A stretch of DNA of 64,000 nucleotides from Leeuwenhoekiella parthenopeia (GCF_020782115.1 NZ_JAJGMW010000014.1:1-64000); one strand, 5' to 3'; counted from the first letter of the stretch, positions 45,531 to 54,735 are shown. Program-made: numbers and translations. The notes: generated by a model not told the origin, from the sequence alone.

Positions 45531-46597
45531 TCTCCATCAAAAGTGATAGAGGCCATTTGCATCAAACATAACTCAACCAGCAGGCGGGGATTGCGGCTGG
45601 TTCGATATTTTAAGTCGCAGTCATTTGCTTTATCGAGTGCCTGCATAAGAAAGCCTGAACTGGTTTTTTCGGCTTGTTCTTTGTACTTTTTTTTAGTTCC
45701 TTCACCTACCTCAAGCAAGGCAATCGTATCAGGATTTTTACAAACCATCAGATCCCTGAAGTGAGAAGCCAGACCGGCTATGAAATGATGCCCATCAAAG
45801 CCGCGGGATAAAATTTCATTAAAGTTTAAAAGCAGCTGCGGGATATTATTTTCTACCAATAAATCGGTAATCTCAAAATAGGTGTCATAATCCAGAACAT
45901 TGAGATTTTCGGTAACTGCTGCTCGTGTAAGATTATCTCCGCAAAAACTCACAACACGGTCAAAGGTTGATAGCGCATCTCGCAAAGCCCCGTCTGCTTT
46001 TTGAGCAATAATGTGTAAGGCTTCTTCTTCGGCGGTGATACCTTCCTGTTTTGCGATATCCACAAGATGCTCCCGAATATCTTTAACGGTTATTCGTTTG
46101 AAATCAAATATTTGACAACGCGATAAAATCGTTGGAATTATCTTGTGTTTTTCGGTAGTTGCCAGGATAAAAATGGCGTGTTTCGGAGGTTCTTCCAGCG
46201 TTTTTAAGAAAGCATTAAAAGCTGCCGATGACAGCATATGAACCTCATCTATGATATAAACCTTGTAGTTACCTACCTGAGGAGCGATACGTACCTGGTC
46301 TATAAGGTTACGTATATCATCAACCGAGTTGTTTGAAGCAGCATCGAGCTCAAAAATATTGAAGGCATAGTCTTCGTGCTCGTCAACCTCCTCATCAGCT
46401 TCCTGATTTATTTTTTTTGCTAAAATACGTGCGCAGGTGGTTTTGCCTACTCCTCGCGGACCTGTAAAAAGCAATGCCTGAGCGAGGTGATTATTTTTTA
46501 TGGCATTCTCCAGCGTATTTGTAATAGCCTGTTGTCCTACCACGTCTTTAAACGTCGCAGGTCTGTATTTTCGGGCTGATACGATAAATTGTTCCAC
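45506..46597 (-). CDS. dnaX: DNA polymerase III gamma/tau subunit, frame-0 product (gamma-like)
   Basis: This 363-aa clamp-loader ATPase has Walker A GPRGVGKTT near residue 44, the DExx-like IIDEVHMLSSAAF segment, sensor 1 LATTEKHKI and the SRCQIFDFKR segment. In many bacteria the zinc Cys cluster CxnCxxCxxC follows Walker A; here the matching stretch (KINQEADEEVDEHEDYAFNI) has no Cys, as is usual in Bacteroidota. The start is GTG, with an in-frame stop just upstream. The frame ends PLIS after the A10 tract, giving a gamma-length protein. Tau needs a shift. Confidence 0.9.
   Translation of the reverse strand: MEQFIVSARKYRPATFKDVVGQQAITNTLENAIKNNHLAQALLFTGPRGVGKTTCARILAKKINQEADEEVDEHEDYAFNIFELDAASNNSVDDIRNLIDQVRIAPQVGNYKVYIIDEVHMLSSAAFNAFLKTLEEPPKHAIFILATTEKHKIIPTILSRCQIFDFKRITVKDIREHLVDIAKQEGITAEEEALHIIAQKADGALRDALSTFDRVVSFCGDNLTRAAVTENLNVLDYDTYFEITDLLVENNIPQLLLNFNEILSRGFDGHHFIAGLASHFRDLMVCKNPDTIALLEVGEGTKKKYKEQAEKTSSGFLMQALDKANDCDLKYRTSRNPRLLVELCLMQMASITFDGEKKKPLIS
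45522..45531 (-). other. dnaX: A10 slippery tract in dnaX
   Basis: Ten consecutive A residues on the coding strand sit within GAA AAA AAA AAG. Frame 0 stops four codons later; the -1 frame is open for 224 codons. Runs of this kind give transcriptional slippage in Thermus dnaX and -1 ribosomal shifting in E. coli dnaX. Confidence 0.75.
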
Positions 46598-46640
46598 AAA
46601 TGCTTTTTTAGAGAATGAAGACCTTTTTTAGGTCTGTAAG

Positions 46641-46648
46641 CAAAGATA
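46641..46648 (-). promoter_or_regulatory. -7 promoter element of dnaX (TATCTTTG)
   Basis: A perfect TAnnTTTG on the minus strand, predicting a transcript from about 46634 with a leader of some 37 bases before the GTG at 46597. Confidence 0.5.
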
Positions 46649-46756
46649 AAGATACCAATACCAAAATGCATAGGTACACGGTATTTTTGCGAACGTCTTA
46701 TCAACAATTCAATTTAAAACTACAGCGATAAGCAGCAGGGTATTCTATAGAAAGCG

Positions 46757-46764
46757 TACTTTTA
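46757..46764 (+). promoter_or_regulatory. -7 element of rnpB (TACTTTTA)
   Basis: One mismatch from TAnnTTTG. It predicts transcription from about 46770, coinciding with the 5' arm of the RNase P RNA P1 helix. Confidence 0.5.
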
Positions 46765-46768
46765 CCGC

Positions 46769-47084
46769 AAGCAGACCGCCTTATCGCTTTAGATCTGTAA
46801 ACAGCTCTAAGGAGGAAAGTCCGGACACCACAGGGAGGCATAGCGGCTAACGGCCGTCGGGCTTAGTTTAAGTCAAGGACCAGTGCAACAGAAAGGATGT
46901 ACAGGTAATGCTGTAGTGAAATCAGGTAAACTCTATGCGGTGCAATGTCATGTAAACCGGCAATTAAGTGCGTCCCGTGCGATGCCGGAGGGTAGACAGA
47001 TAGAGCTTTTGAGCAATCAAAAGTCCAGATAAATGATAAGGTATTACTTCGGTAAGAACAGAATCCGGCTTACAGGTCTGCTTT
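46769..47084 (+). ncRNA. rnpB: RNase P RNA, bacterial type A
   Basis: The P4 strand GAGGAAAGTCCGGACACCAC (from about 46812) and its partner ACAGAATCCGGCTTACAGG near the 3' end are diagnostic. AAGCAGACC at 46769-46777 pairs perfectly with GGTCTGCTT at 47075-47083 to form P1, giving ends within a few bases; a T run follows and acts in termination. The RNA is the catalytic part of RNase P, which trims tRNA 5' ends. It lies convergent with the small STAS-like gene and divergent from dnaX. Confidence 0.96.
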
Positions 47085-47088
47085 TTAT

Positions 47089-47466
47089 TTATGCTACTGT
47101 TTTTTCGGCCCAGTCGATAGCTTCCTTCAGCGTTGCAAAAATCTGAACATTTTTGGTCATAAAGTTTTTCTCAAACTGTGCAGTTTTCAATTTTGATTCA
47201 GTCTCAGTTACCAACGCCACCGCAATCATATTGTCATTACTGATGCAGTTTAAATAGTCTATGGGATTAACGTTGTAGTCTGTCTTACGATTGGAGATGT
47301 AGACAAATTTTTGGTTTGAACCGTAGTGTTCTTCTATTAGAACGAGAGCTTCCATAAAAAGTTCCCGAGTTACATAGCTTCCTTCCTTAACTTCAGAAAT
47401 GACATACTTGTCAAAGAAACTGAGTATACAAAAACTTAAATCGTATTTCTTTGCTTCGGTATTCAT
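47089..47466 (-). CDS. small STAS-like protein
   Basis: This 125-aa cytosolic protein alternates strands and helices in the SpoIIAA/STAS manner: KYDLSFCILSFFDKYVISEVKEG, then KFVYISNRKTDYNVNPIDYL, MIAVALVTETESKLKTAQFE and ATLKEAIDWAEKTV at the end. No catalytic motif. The fold guess is by eye; function unknown. Its stop lies 5 bases from the rnpB 3' end and its gene runs in the same direction as rsmD, 26 bases downstream of it. Confidence 0.72.
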   Translation of the reverse strand: MNTEAKKYDLSFCILSFFDKYVISEVKEGSYVTRELFMEALVLIEEHYGSNQKFVYISNRKTDYNVNPIDYLNCISNDNMIAVALVTETESKLKTAQFEKNFMTKNVQIFATLKEAIDWAEKTVA

Positions 47467-47492
47467 AAATAGTAAGACTTAAAAAACGGGAT

Positions 47493-48029
47493 TTAGTGTT
47501 GAAAGAAGCTAAATGCACTACCTCCATACTTACGGAGTTCTTTAAAGTTACGAATATTCTGTAGATCAGTGTGTTTACTGTGTTCTAAAATTAAGGAACC
47601 TTCAGCCTTCAGCAAATTATGGTCAAAAACCAATTCTACAATTTTTATGAATTGAGCGTCCTCAAAATCATAAGGAGGATCAGCAAAAATAAGATCGTAG
47701 GCTGCTGTCTCACGACCTAAAAAATCATATACATCAGACTTAAGCGTCTCAATGGGCATTTCTAAAGTTGATGCAGTCTCATTTATATATTTTACACAGC
47801 CGGAATGTGCATCTACAGCTGTAATGGCTTCTGCACCTCTGGAGGCAAATTCATAACTGATATTGCCTGTACCGGCAAAAAGGTCGAGTACTTTAAGGCT
47901 ACTAAACTGATAACGGTTTCTGAGAATATTAAAAAGCGATTCTTTGGCCATATCTGTTGTAGGTCTTACCGGTAGTTTTTTTGGTGCGATAAGACGTCTT
48001 CCTTTGTGAATTCCGCTAATGATTCTCAT
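47493..48029 (-). CDS. rsmD: 16S rRNA guanine-966 N2-methyltransferase
   Basis: This 178-aa class I methyltransferase has MRIISGIHKGRRLIAP, RPTTDMAKESLFNIL, the SAM loop VLDLFAGTGNISYEFASRGA and the catalytic FADPPYDF (near residue 116), all typical of RsmD. It methylates G966 in 16S rRNA. It starts 3 bases after the DUF3822 gene. Confidence 0.95.
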   Translation of the reverse strand: MRIISGIHKGRRLIAPKKLPVRPTTDMAKESLFNILRNRYQFSSLKVLDLFAGTGNISYEFASRGAEAITAVDAHSGCVKYINETASTLEMPIETLKSDVYDFLGRETAAYDLIFADPPYDFEDAQFIKIVELVFDHNLLKAEGSLILEHSKHTDLQNIRNFKELRKYGGSAFSFFQH

Positions 48030-48032
48030 AAT

Positions 48033-48830
48033 TTAGGTGTATTGCAGGTAGGTGTTTTTAAGTGCAGTAGATCGGGTGTTGGCTTGCTCTATGCGCACGT
48101 TTCTGATGTAATCATAAATCAGGTTATAGATCGCATCGTTCTCGCTGACTATTCCGTGCAGGACTATTGGATTTACTTCGGGATCTAACTGTAATTGCTC
48201 ATAACAATATAGAATATAATACACACAATCTGCTGCATTCTCATAGTTAAACCTATTATTGAGAAGGAGTTGGTCATTTTTGTGCGCGATTACAGCAATT
48301 GAAGTTTCAGATATATGCACATGAACTTGTTTTATCCCGTCGTTTTGGTCTTTGCTGCTTAAAATGGAGCTCAAAAATACCGTTTGGCTATGAAAAAAAG
48401 TGAAGGTGCCAAAATGATCAAAAAAGAAATTATTGATGTTAGAAAACGGGATGTAAACATTTATGAGTTTAAAATCATCCAGTTCATCAAAGACTGTAAA
48501 GTCGGTTTTTAAAATTTTGGTATTGAATTTTAGATAGTCGGCAAGGTTGTTTTGATCAAAAAGGCTTTCGGGTACCAGAGTAAAAAGCTCGTTGTCGTAA
48601 ATCACCACAACCTCTTTAAATGTGTTGTTGAGCAATGGTAGCGCTGCGAAAATTTCTTTGATTTTGATCAAAGCCTGCTCGGGAGCCTGTATGTGGTCAA
48701 ATTGAAACGAGTCTGATTCAACACACGTGGAGTCTGAATCATTTTTGACATAAAAAGAAAATCCATCCAAGCTAACTTGGATGGATAGTATGTGATTTTC
48801 AGGATCTTGAATGTTTTTATTCATCCGCAT
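48033..48830 (-). CDS. DUF3822 family protein
   Basis: This 265-aa protein has the ASKHA/pilM-like pattern of DUF3822: LSIQVSLDGFSFYVKN near the start, EVVVIYDNELFTLVPESLF, and VHVHISETSIAVIAHKNDQLL in the second half. Such proteins sit beside rsmD in flavobacteria, as here. Function unknown. It starts inside the preceding gene, overlapping it by 14 bases. Confidence 0.85.
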   Translation of the reverse strand: MRMNKNIQDPENHILSIQVSLDGFSFYVKNDSDSTCVESDSFQFDHIQAPEQALIKIKEIFAALPLLNNTFKEVVVIYDNELFTLVPESLFDQNNLADYLKFNTKILKTDFTVFDELDDFKLINVYIPFSNINNFFFDHFGTFTFFHSQTVFLSSILSSKDQNDGIKQVHVHISETSIAVIAHKNDQLLLNNRFNYENAADCVYYILYCYEQLQLDPEVNPIVLHGIVSENDAIYNLIYDYIRNVRIEQANTRSTALKNTYLQYT

Positions 48831-49470
48831 CCCCGTAACTCTTAGGCCAGTTACCGGCTGTTTTAACTTCGGTCATTGAACCTACAGTAAGATAGGCACC
48901 ATTTACACCTTCTACAGAAACAACCTGCTTCTCTTTAGCTACATAATCTTTTGGCTGATCTGCAAGAAGAATATCTTTTGAAACTTTAGCTTCAAAAACA
49001 GGAATTGGCACATCACTCTTAAGAATGGTACCTGCATCCATTTCGAATTTTGCATCAGCAACAGGACCGGGAACATTCATCATGGTCTTGTAACGATCTG
49101 TACCTTGAAAAAGTGAATCTTTTACAGAGCGGAAACCTAAAGTATCGATAATGGTGATTTCTTTGTTTGTGTCTACTCGGTATCTTCTGGTTAGTTCTTC
49201 ATCTAATACCAAGGTGTCGCGGCGTTCAGTTAGAACAAATTCTGCAGTATCAATAAATTCAATTAATTGATTGAAATCTTTGGCGAATTTACCGGTTAGC
49301 TGTCTGTAGGCTAATTGAGATTTCTGAATATCTTTAAGCTTATTTACTGCTTTTTGGTAGCGAACGACTTTAAGATCGTTAAACTTTACTTCTCCATAAA
49401 CAGAGTTAAAAAGTAAATATCCTAATACCCCGATAATTACCCAAAGTACTAACTGAAATACTATTTTCAT
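48817..49470 (-). CDS. membrane-anchored protein upstream of DUF3822
   Basis: This 217-aa protein has one N-terminal membrane anchor (LVLWVIIGVLGYLLFNSVYG, residues 7-26), then a helical segment (VRYQKAVNKLKDIQKSQLAY) similar in layout to pseudopilin-like or competence proteins, and a beta-rich periplasmic part. The function is unknown. It heads a unit with DUF3822 and rsmD, and a perfect -7 element lies 38-45 bases upstream. Confidence 0.8.
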   Translation of the reverse strand: MKIVFQLVLWVIIGVLGYLLFNSVYGEVKFNDLKVVRYQKAVNKLKDIQKSQLAYRQLTGKFAKDFNQLIEFIDTAEFVLTERRDTLVLDEELTRRYRVDTNKEITIIDTLGFRSVKDSLFQGTDRYKTMMNVPGPVADAKFEMDAGTILKSDVPIPVFEAKVSKDILLADQPKDYVAKEKQVVSVEGVNGAYLTVGSMTEVKTAGNWPKSYGDADE

Positions 49471-49507
49471 TCGATGTGTGGTTTTTGATTTTAATAAAGG
49501 TTATAAG

Positions 49508-49515
49508 CAAATCTA
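49508..49515 (-). promoter_or_regulatory. -7 element of the DUF3822/rsmD unit (TAGATTTG)
   Basis: A perfect TAnnTTTG on the minus strand. Transcription would start near 49501, leaving about 30 bases before the ATG at 49470. Confidence 0.5.
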
Positions 49516-49587
49516 CAATTTTTTTTTAATCGTTAAAGGATATCCCCCTAAATTTCCTTAGTATCTTTACCCTCAAGATAACCAGAC

Positions 49588-51021
49588 ATGAAGCTAGACG
49601 AGCACGTATTTTATAAGCTTTTACTTCAGGATTTTCCCTTTCAGCCTACCGAAAAACAGAACCTTTTGCTAATGCAACTGAGTAGTTTTTTGTTTGATGC
49701 TAAAAAAGATAATCTATTTGTACTTAAGGGATATGCGGGTACCGGAAAAACCACACTCATAGGTACTTTGGTGAAAAATCTGTGGAAAATTAAAATGTCT
49801 TCGGTACAAATGGCACCTACGGGACGTGCTGCAAAAGTGATCTCCAGCTACAGTGATAAACCTGCACAGACCATACACCGTAAGATTTATTATCCAAAAA
49901 AAGAACGGGGAGGGGGTGTTTCATTCACTTTGCAGCGCAACAAGCATCGCGATACTTTATTTATCGTTGATGAGGCATCCATGATATCAGACAATGCTTC
50001 TGAGTCAAAGCTTTTTGAAAACGGCTCATTGCTAGATGATCTTATGCTTTATGTATATAGTGGTCATAACTGCAAACTTTTGCTGATAGGAGATGAAGCC
50101 CAGCTACCACCGGTTAAAATGGAACTTAGCCCGGCTCTCGACACCAAAAGTCTTGGACTTCAGTATAATAAAACCATTCAGACGATAGAGCTTGATGAAG
50201 TTATGCGGCAGGCAGAAACCAGCGGGATTTTAAAAAATGCCACACGCATACGGGAGTTTATGAATGATGCACTATATGAAGATTTCAGGTTTGACCTAAG
50301 TGGTCAAAGCGATGTTGTGCGTCTTATTGACGGACACGAAATTTTAGATGCCCTTAGTGACTCTTATCGCGAGTACGGTAATGAAGGTACCGCAATCATA
50401 GTGCGGTCAAACAAGCGGGCAAATTTGTACAACCAGCAGATTCGGTCTCGTATTTTGTTTAAAGAAGAAGAGGTGAGTGCGGGCGATTATTTTATGGTGG
50501 TCAAAAACAATTATTTTTGGCTTGATACCAAAAGTGATGCGGGTTTTATTGCAAATGGTGATATTATCGAAATCCTCGAAATTTACAGTATCAAAGAATT
50601 GTATGGTTTTCGCTTTGCGGAAGTCACCGTAAAAATGACCGATTATCCCAATTTACCTGCCTTTGAAACCGTATTGCTTCTTGATACGCTTACCTCAGAA
50701 ACCCCATCATTGCCTTATGAAGACTCAAACAGGCTCTATCAGGAAGTGATGAAAGATTATGAGGACGAAACCTCCAAGTACAAGAAGTTTATGAAAGTAA
50801 AAAACAATAAATACTTCAATGCCTTGCAGGTTAAATTTTCTTACGCCATAACCTGCCATAAATCACAGGGTGGGCAGTGGGATACCATTATGATCGAACA
50901 GCCCTATTTGCGAGACGGGATGAACAAAGATTACCTGCGCTGGCTTTATACTGCCGTTACCCGTGCTCAGAAAAAACTGTATCTTATAGGTTTTAAAGAT
51001 GAAATGTTTTTAGACCTCTGA
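49588..51021 (+). CDS. RecD-like superfamily 1 DNA helicase
   Basis: This 477-aa SF1B-type helicase has Walker A GYAGTGKTTLIGT near residue 48, APTGRAAKVI (motif Ia), the Walker B LFIVDEASMI, LLLIGDEAQLPPV (motif III), IVRSNKRAN (motif IV), AITCHKSQGGQWDTIMIE (motif V) and WLYTAVTRAQKKLYLIG (motif VI). It resembles RecD2-like enzymes without the long N-terminal region. A role in repair or recombination is likely but the exact one is unknown. It stands divergent from the DUF3822 unit and 3 bases upstream of DUF4126. Confidence 0.9.
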   Translation: MKLDEHVFYKLLLQDFPFQPTEKQNLLLMQLSSFLFDAKKDNLFVLKGYAGTGKTTLIGTLVKNLWKIKMSSVQMAPTGRAAKVISSYSDKPAQTIHRKIYYPKKERGGGVSFTLQRNKHRDTLFIVDEASMISDNASESKLFENGSLLDDLMLYVYSGHNCKLLLIGDEAQLPPVKMELSPALDTKSLGLQYNKTIQTIELDEVMRQAETSGILKNATRIREFMNDALYEDFRFDLSGQSDVVRLIDGHEILDALSDSYREYGNEGTAIIVRSNKRANLYNQQIRSRILFKEEEVSAGDYFMVVKNNYFWLDTKSDAGFIANGDIIEILEIYSIKELYGFRFAEVTVKMTDYPNLPAFETVLLLDTLTSETPSLPYEDSNRLYQEVMKDYEDETSKYKKFMKVKNNKYFNALQVKFSYAITCHKSQGGQWDTIMIEQPYLRDGMNKDYLRWLYTAVTRAQKKLYLIGFKDEMFLDL

Positions 51022-51024
51022 TTT

Positions 51025-51594
51025 ATGGATGTACTACTTAGTGTTTGTCTGGGAATAGGTTTGGCTGCGGCTGCGGGTTTCCGAATATTTTTACCCTTGC
51101 TGGCCTTGAGTGTCGCAGCTTATTTAGGCTGGGTTGATTTAAACGAAAATTGGCTTTGGCTGGGGGGATGGCAAACTTTAATACTTTTGGGTTTAGCTAC
51201 AGTACTTGAACTCCTGGCTTATTACATTCCCTGGTTTGACAATGCGCTAGATACCATTGCAGTACCTTTGGCAACAGTCGCCGGAACCATTTTATTTTTT
51301 GTCACTTTGGGAAATTTTGATCCCTGGGTTTCATGGGCTCTTGCCATTATTGGAGGAGGTGGCACAGCGGGGCTTATCGCCGGTTCTACAGCTACTGCAA
51401 GAGCGGCATCAACCACAACAACAATGGGGTTTGCAAATCCCGTATTTGCTACACTAGAAGCTGTTTTTTCTACTTTTTTATCTATACTGGCCCTTATATT
51501 TCCTATTCTTGCGCTCATTCTGGTGATTTACATAATTTACCGTTTGGTACGCTTTTTTAGAAAGCGAAAAAGAAATTCAGACACAAAGCTTTAG
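51025..51594 (+). CDS. DUF4126 membrane protein
   Basis: This 189-aa inner-membrane protein has several hydrophobic segments and the Gly/Ala-rich DUF4126 signature: [19 protein letters not shown] at residues 11-29, then [19 protein letters not shown] and the [11 protein letters not shown] segment. A basic FFRKRKRN tail ends it. Function unknown. It is part of a run with the helicase, kdsB and an acyltransferase. Confidence 0.9.
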   Translation: MDVLLSVCLGIGLAAAAGFRIFLPLLALSVAAYLGWVDLNENWLWLGGWQTLILLGLATVLELLAYYIPWFDNALDTIAVPLATVAGTILFFVTLGNFDPWVSWALAIIGGGGTAGLIAGSTATARAASTTTTMGFANPVFATLEAVFSTFLSILALIFPILALILVIYIIYRLVRFFRKRKRNSDTKL

Positions 51595-51599
51595 ATTTT

Positions 51600-52352
51600 A
51601 TGATTAAAAAACTGAGAACGATTGCTATGATTCCGGCGCGCTATGAAGCGAGCAGATTTCCCGGGAAGCTTATGAAAGATCTGGAAGGTAAACCGGTAAT
51701 CGTACGCACTTACGAAGCTGCTGTGGCTACAGGGCTGTTTGACCAGGTATATGTAGTAACTGATAGTGAAGATATCAGGCAGGCTGTTGAGCAGGTATCC
51801 GGAAAAGTAATTATGAGTATTGCAGAGCACAGTTGTGGCAGTGACCGCATTGCTGAAGCCGTTGCAAATCTGGATATTGATATCGTTGTAAATGTGCAGG
51901 GGGATGAGCCCTTTACCAATGAAGATGATTTGCGTAACGTATTGCAGGTTTTTTACGAGGAAGGAGCAGATACCATAGATCTGGCGTCTTTAATGACTCC
52001 TATGAACATACAGAGCGAGATAGAAAATCCAAACAATGTAAAAGTAATAGTCGATCAGGACAATTTCGCCTTATATTTTTCGAGGGCTCCAATACCCTAT
52101 CCCCGTGATCAGGATATTGAGGTGACTTACTATAAACATAAGGGTATTTATGCTTTTAGAAAGCAGGCGGTTCTTGATTTTGCAAAACTGCCCATGCGCA
52201 ATCTGGAAGCTTCAGAAAAGATTGAAGCGATACGCTATCTTGAGTATGGCAAACGCATTAAGATGGTATACTCAGAGACCCCGGCAATTGGTATTGATAC
52301 CCCTCAGGATCTGGAGGAAGCGCGTGCTATTTTGAAGCAACGTGCCAGTTAA
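51600..52352 (+). CDS. kdsB: CMP-KDO synthetase
   Basis: This 250-aa enzyme activates KDO with CTP for lipopolysaccharide synthesis. Motifs: [17 protein letters not shown] at residues 10-26, [26 protein letters not shown] and VNVQGDEPF (metal-binding Asp). The length is normal. It starts 6 bases after DUF4126; its stop shares an A with the ATG of the acyltransferase gene. Confidence 0.96.
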   Translation: MIKKLRTIAMIPARYEASRFPGKLMKDLEGKPVIVRTYEAAVATGLFDQVYVVTDSEDIRQAVEQVSGKVIMSIAEHSCGSDRIAEAVANLDIDIVVNVQGDEPFTNEDDLRNVLQVFYEEGADTIDLASLMTPMNIQSEIENPNNVKVIVDQDNFALYFSRAPIPYPRDQDIEVTYYKHKGIYAFRKQAVLDFAKLPMRNLEASEKIEAIRYLEYGKRIKMVYSETPAIGIDTPQDLEEARAILKQRAS

Positions 52353-52888
52353 TGGGATTCCTGGCAAAAACCATTTACCGATCATTGGGGTGGAAAATCA
52401 AAGGCCGATTCCCGAAGGAGGTTCAGAAAATGGTTGTAATAGCGGCACCACATACCAGCTGGCACGACTTTTATATGGCGCTGCTTTTTAGGAATTGTAT
52501 TGGCGTTAAAATCAATTTTCTGGGTAAAAAAGAATTGTTTAAACCGCCTTTTGGCTGGTATTTTAGAAGAGTGGGAGGGACGCCGCTAGACCGAACACCC
52601 GGTCAAAACAAGGTGGCTTATATCGCTTCGCTCTTTAAACAAAAGGAGACCTTTAGACTTGCGCTTTCCCCTGAAGGTACACGTAAAAAAGTAGTAGAAT
52701 GGAAAACCGGGTTTTACTACATTGCTTTGGAAGCAGGAGTACCTATTCTTCCTATAACTATGGACTTTGGTCACAAACAACATCATATAGGAGAACTTTT
52801 TTATCCTACAGGAGCTGTTGAAGCTGATATTAAAAAATTGCGTCAGTTTTTTGAGGGAGTTGAGGGTAAAATACCGGAAAACAGTTAG
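52352..52888 (+). CDS. lysophospholipid acyltransferase-like protein
   Basis: This 178-aa protein of the PlsC/LPLAT fold has the HX4D box in APHTSWHDFYMALLFR (H35-D40) and the second motif ALSPEGTRKKVVEWKTGFYY with PILPITMDFG. The protein is shorter than PlsC and lacks obvious membrane segments beyond its N-terminus. It probably acylates a lipid in the inner membrane. It is translationally coupled to kdsB, which would suit lipid A or phospholipid work; substrate unknown. Confidence 0.85.
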   Translation: MGFLAKTIYRSLGWKIKGRFPKEVQKMVVIAAPHTSWHDFYMALLFRNCIGVKINFLGKKELFKPPFGWYFRRVGGTPLDRTPGQNKVAYIASLFKQKETFRLALSPEGTRKKVVEWKTGFYYIALEAGVPILPITMDFGHKQHHIGELFYPTGAVEADIKKLRQFFEGVEGKIPENS

Positions 52889-53034
52889 ATACGCTATTTT
52901 AAGAGCTTCAAATCCGGACTTCAATAATCTTCAATAAAGCTAAAATTCCGTTAAAAACTAACTTGTAGAAAACCGCAATCCGCGCCGTGTACGTAGATAT
53001 TCAAAATTAAATGTTTAACAAACACCAATTAATT

Positions 53035-54051
53035 ATGAATACTAAAAACATAGTAGCTTTAGGCCTAATAGGAATTTTCACATTGTCTTCTTGCAGTGAT
53101 GACGATTCAAATGACATGATGCAGGAAAATGCTTCAGCAAATTTGTATGCCACAAGTCATGCTAACGGAAATGTAACCCGGTATAATCTTACTACAAATT
53201 CGGTAACTACATTTAATACTTCGGCATCAGATTCAGAAGGTATTTATTACGATCCTGAGAGTGACAGTTTTACTATTGCTACACGAGGTATGACACAAAC
53301 CTCATTACAAACCTATGTAGGCATTAGTGATATGATTACCGCAACGATTAATCTATCAGTAGATTTTTCGAGCCAGGCTATTTTACAAAACCCCAGAGAC
53401 CTTGCTGTAAGTGGAGATTTTTATGTAGTTGCAGACAGCCAAAACGCCAATGCAGGTCGGTTTTTTGTCTTTGAAAAATCAAATGGCTCTATGACACTAA
53501 GCAGAACCATTACCACAGATTTTTCGGTTTGGGGTATTGAGTTTGTAGGTAACGATCTTTATGCCGTTGTTGATAATACAAATGAACTGGCTGTTTTTAC
53601 TAATTTTCTAAGCAGCAACCCTGCAAATGCAACCGTTAGCGCTTCAAAACGCATCGCTATCGAAGGTATTGTAAGAACGCACGGAATTGCTTTTGACGGA
53701 GGTACGCTGATAATGAGTGATATCGCAGCTGCATCAGGAACGGGAGCAGATACAGATGGCGGCTTTCACGTAATAACCAATTTCCTGTCAAAATTTAATG
53801 CTACAGCTAATGGCGGAACTTTAGCCGTGGGTCAGCAAATACGCTACGCCGGTTCTGCCACACTTATGGGTAACCCTGTAAATGTAGAATATGATGCAGA
53901 GTCAGACACCGTTTATGTCGCTGAATTAGCAAATGGTGCTGGCCGTGTGTTGGCATTCGGTAATGTGTCTACCGCCGGTGGTGGTAACGCAAGCCCGGCA
54001 CTTAATAACAGTCTGGCAGGAGTTTCTTCACTATACTTTTATAAAGGATAA
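53035..54051 (+). CDS. lipoprotein with beta-propeller-like repeats
   Basis: ATG at 53035 gives a lipoprotein signal (NIVALGLIGIFTLSSCSDDD, Cys at 20) and 338 residues. The ATG at 53011 adds eight residues. The mature part has repeated strand units with YYDPESDSFTIA, DLAVSGDFYVVADSQN, HGIAFDGGTLIMSD and VEYDAESDTVYVAEL, as in NHL or lactonase-like propellers. Catalytic residues are not visible. It probably sits on the outer membrane. A terminator follows at 54075. Confidence 0.8.
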   Translation: MNTKNIVALGLIGIFTLSSCSDDDSNDMMQENASANLYATSHANGNVTRYNLTTNSVTTFNTSASDSEGIYYDPESDSFTIATRGMTQTSLQTYVGISDMITATINLSVDFSSQAILQNPRDLAVSGDFYVVADSQNANAGRFFVFEKSNGSMTLSRTITTDFSVWGIEFVGNDLYAVVDNTNELAVFTNFLSSNPANATVSASKRIAIEGIVRTHGIAFDGGTLIMSDIAAASGTGADTDGGFHVITNFLSKFNATANGGTLAVGQQIRYAGSATLMGNPVNVEYDAESDTVYVAELANGAGRVLAFGNVSTAGGGNASPALNNSLAGVSSLYFYKG

Positions 54052-54074
54052 GCGTTTTTTAAAACAGAATTATT

Positions 54075-54099
54075 AAAGCGGTCTTAGGGCCGCTTTTTT
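54075..54099 (+). terminator. Rho-independent terminator after the propeller lipoprotein
   Basis: AAAGCGGTC pairs with GGCCGCTTT (one G.U) across a TTAG loop, followed by T residues. The tail overlaps the stop codon of the convergent methyltransferase gene. Confidence 0.9.
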
Positions 54100-54724
54100 A
54101 TTTTATAAACTGAATATAATCAGATTTCAGGATCAAATTTGTAAAACCAAAATGACTTCTGATGTATGCTAAAGCTTCTGTTGTATAAAAAAAGCTGTGT
54201 GTAAAGTCATTTTTATACCACCAGTCTTTAAAATTGATGTCTGGTGTTAACAGGTTGGTTTTGCAGTACAAACTACCACCAGGCTTAAGAAGATCGAAGA
54301 GTTCCCTGAAGGATTCTGCGGGCTTGTGAAAATGCTCGATCACCTCACAACACAGTACATAATCATAGCTTTGCTGCAATGCATCGGGATTTTTACTGAA
54401 AAACAGATCATAGGCTGTTACCACAAAACCCCGGTTTTTAAGCAAATTAGTAAGCACGGGATTAGGACCCGAGCCATAGTCTAAACCGGTTTCTGTCTTG
54501 CTGTGATTTTTGGTAACCACGGTAATAAGCGGACTTAAAAAATCAATATATCCGCTGTTTGATGTAGAATTCTGATGTTGTTGATAGCGCTTTTCTTCCC
54601 GCGAAGCGGAAGGCAAATCGATGGAATCCAAAAAAACCGATGCACAATACGTACATCGGTTGTAGTTTCTGTTTTGAAAATTTCCAAAATGAACAGCGGG
54701 ATGTTTACACAGGGTGCAAACCAT
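54098..54724 (-). CDS. SAM-dependent methyltransferase with N-terminal zinc-ribbon-like Cys
   Basis: This 208-aa class I methyltransferase starts with a four-Cys knot (CTLCKHP, then CTYC), followed by ETGLDYGSGPNPVLTNLLKN as SAM motif I, YDVLCCEVIEHFHKP in the form YDYVLCCEVIEHFHKP and LLKPGGSLYCKT. The substrate is unknown; small-molecule or lipid-like substrates are plausible. Its start is 11 bases after the DUF349 stop, so the two are probably cotranscribed. Confidence 0.88.
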   Translation of the reverse strand: MVCTLCKHPAVHFGNFQNRNYNRCTYCASVFLDSIDLPSASREEKRYQQHQNSTSNSGYIDFLSPLITVVTKNHSKTETGLDYGSGPNPVLTNLLKNRGFVVTAYDLFFSKNPDALQQSYDYVLCCEVIEHFHKPAESFRELFDLLKPGGSLYCKTNLLTPDINFKDWWYKNDFTHSFFYTTEALAYIRSHFGFTNLILKSDYIQFIK

Positions 54725-54735
54725 AGCCAGATTAA

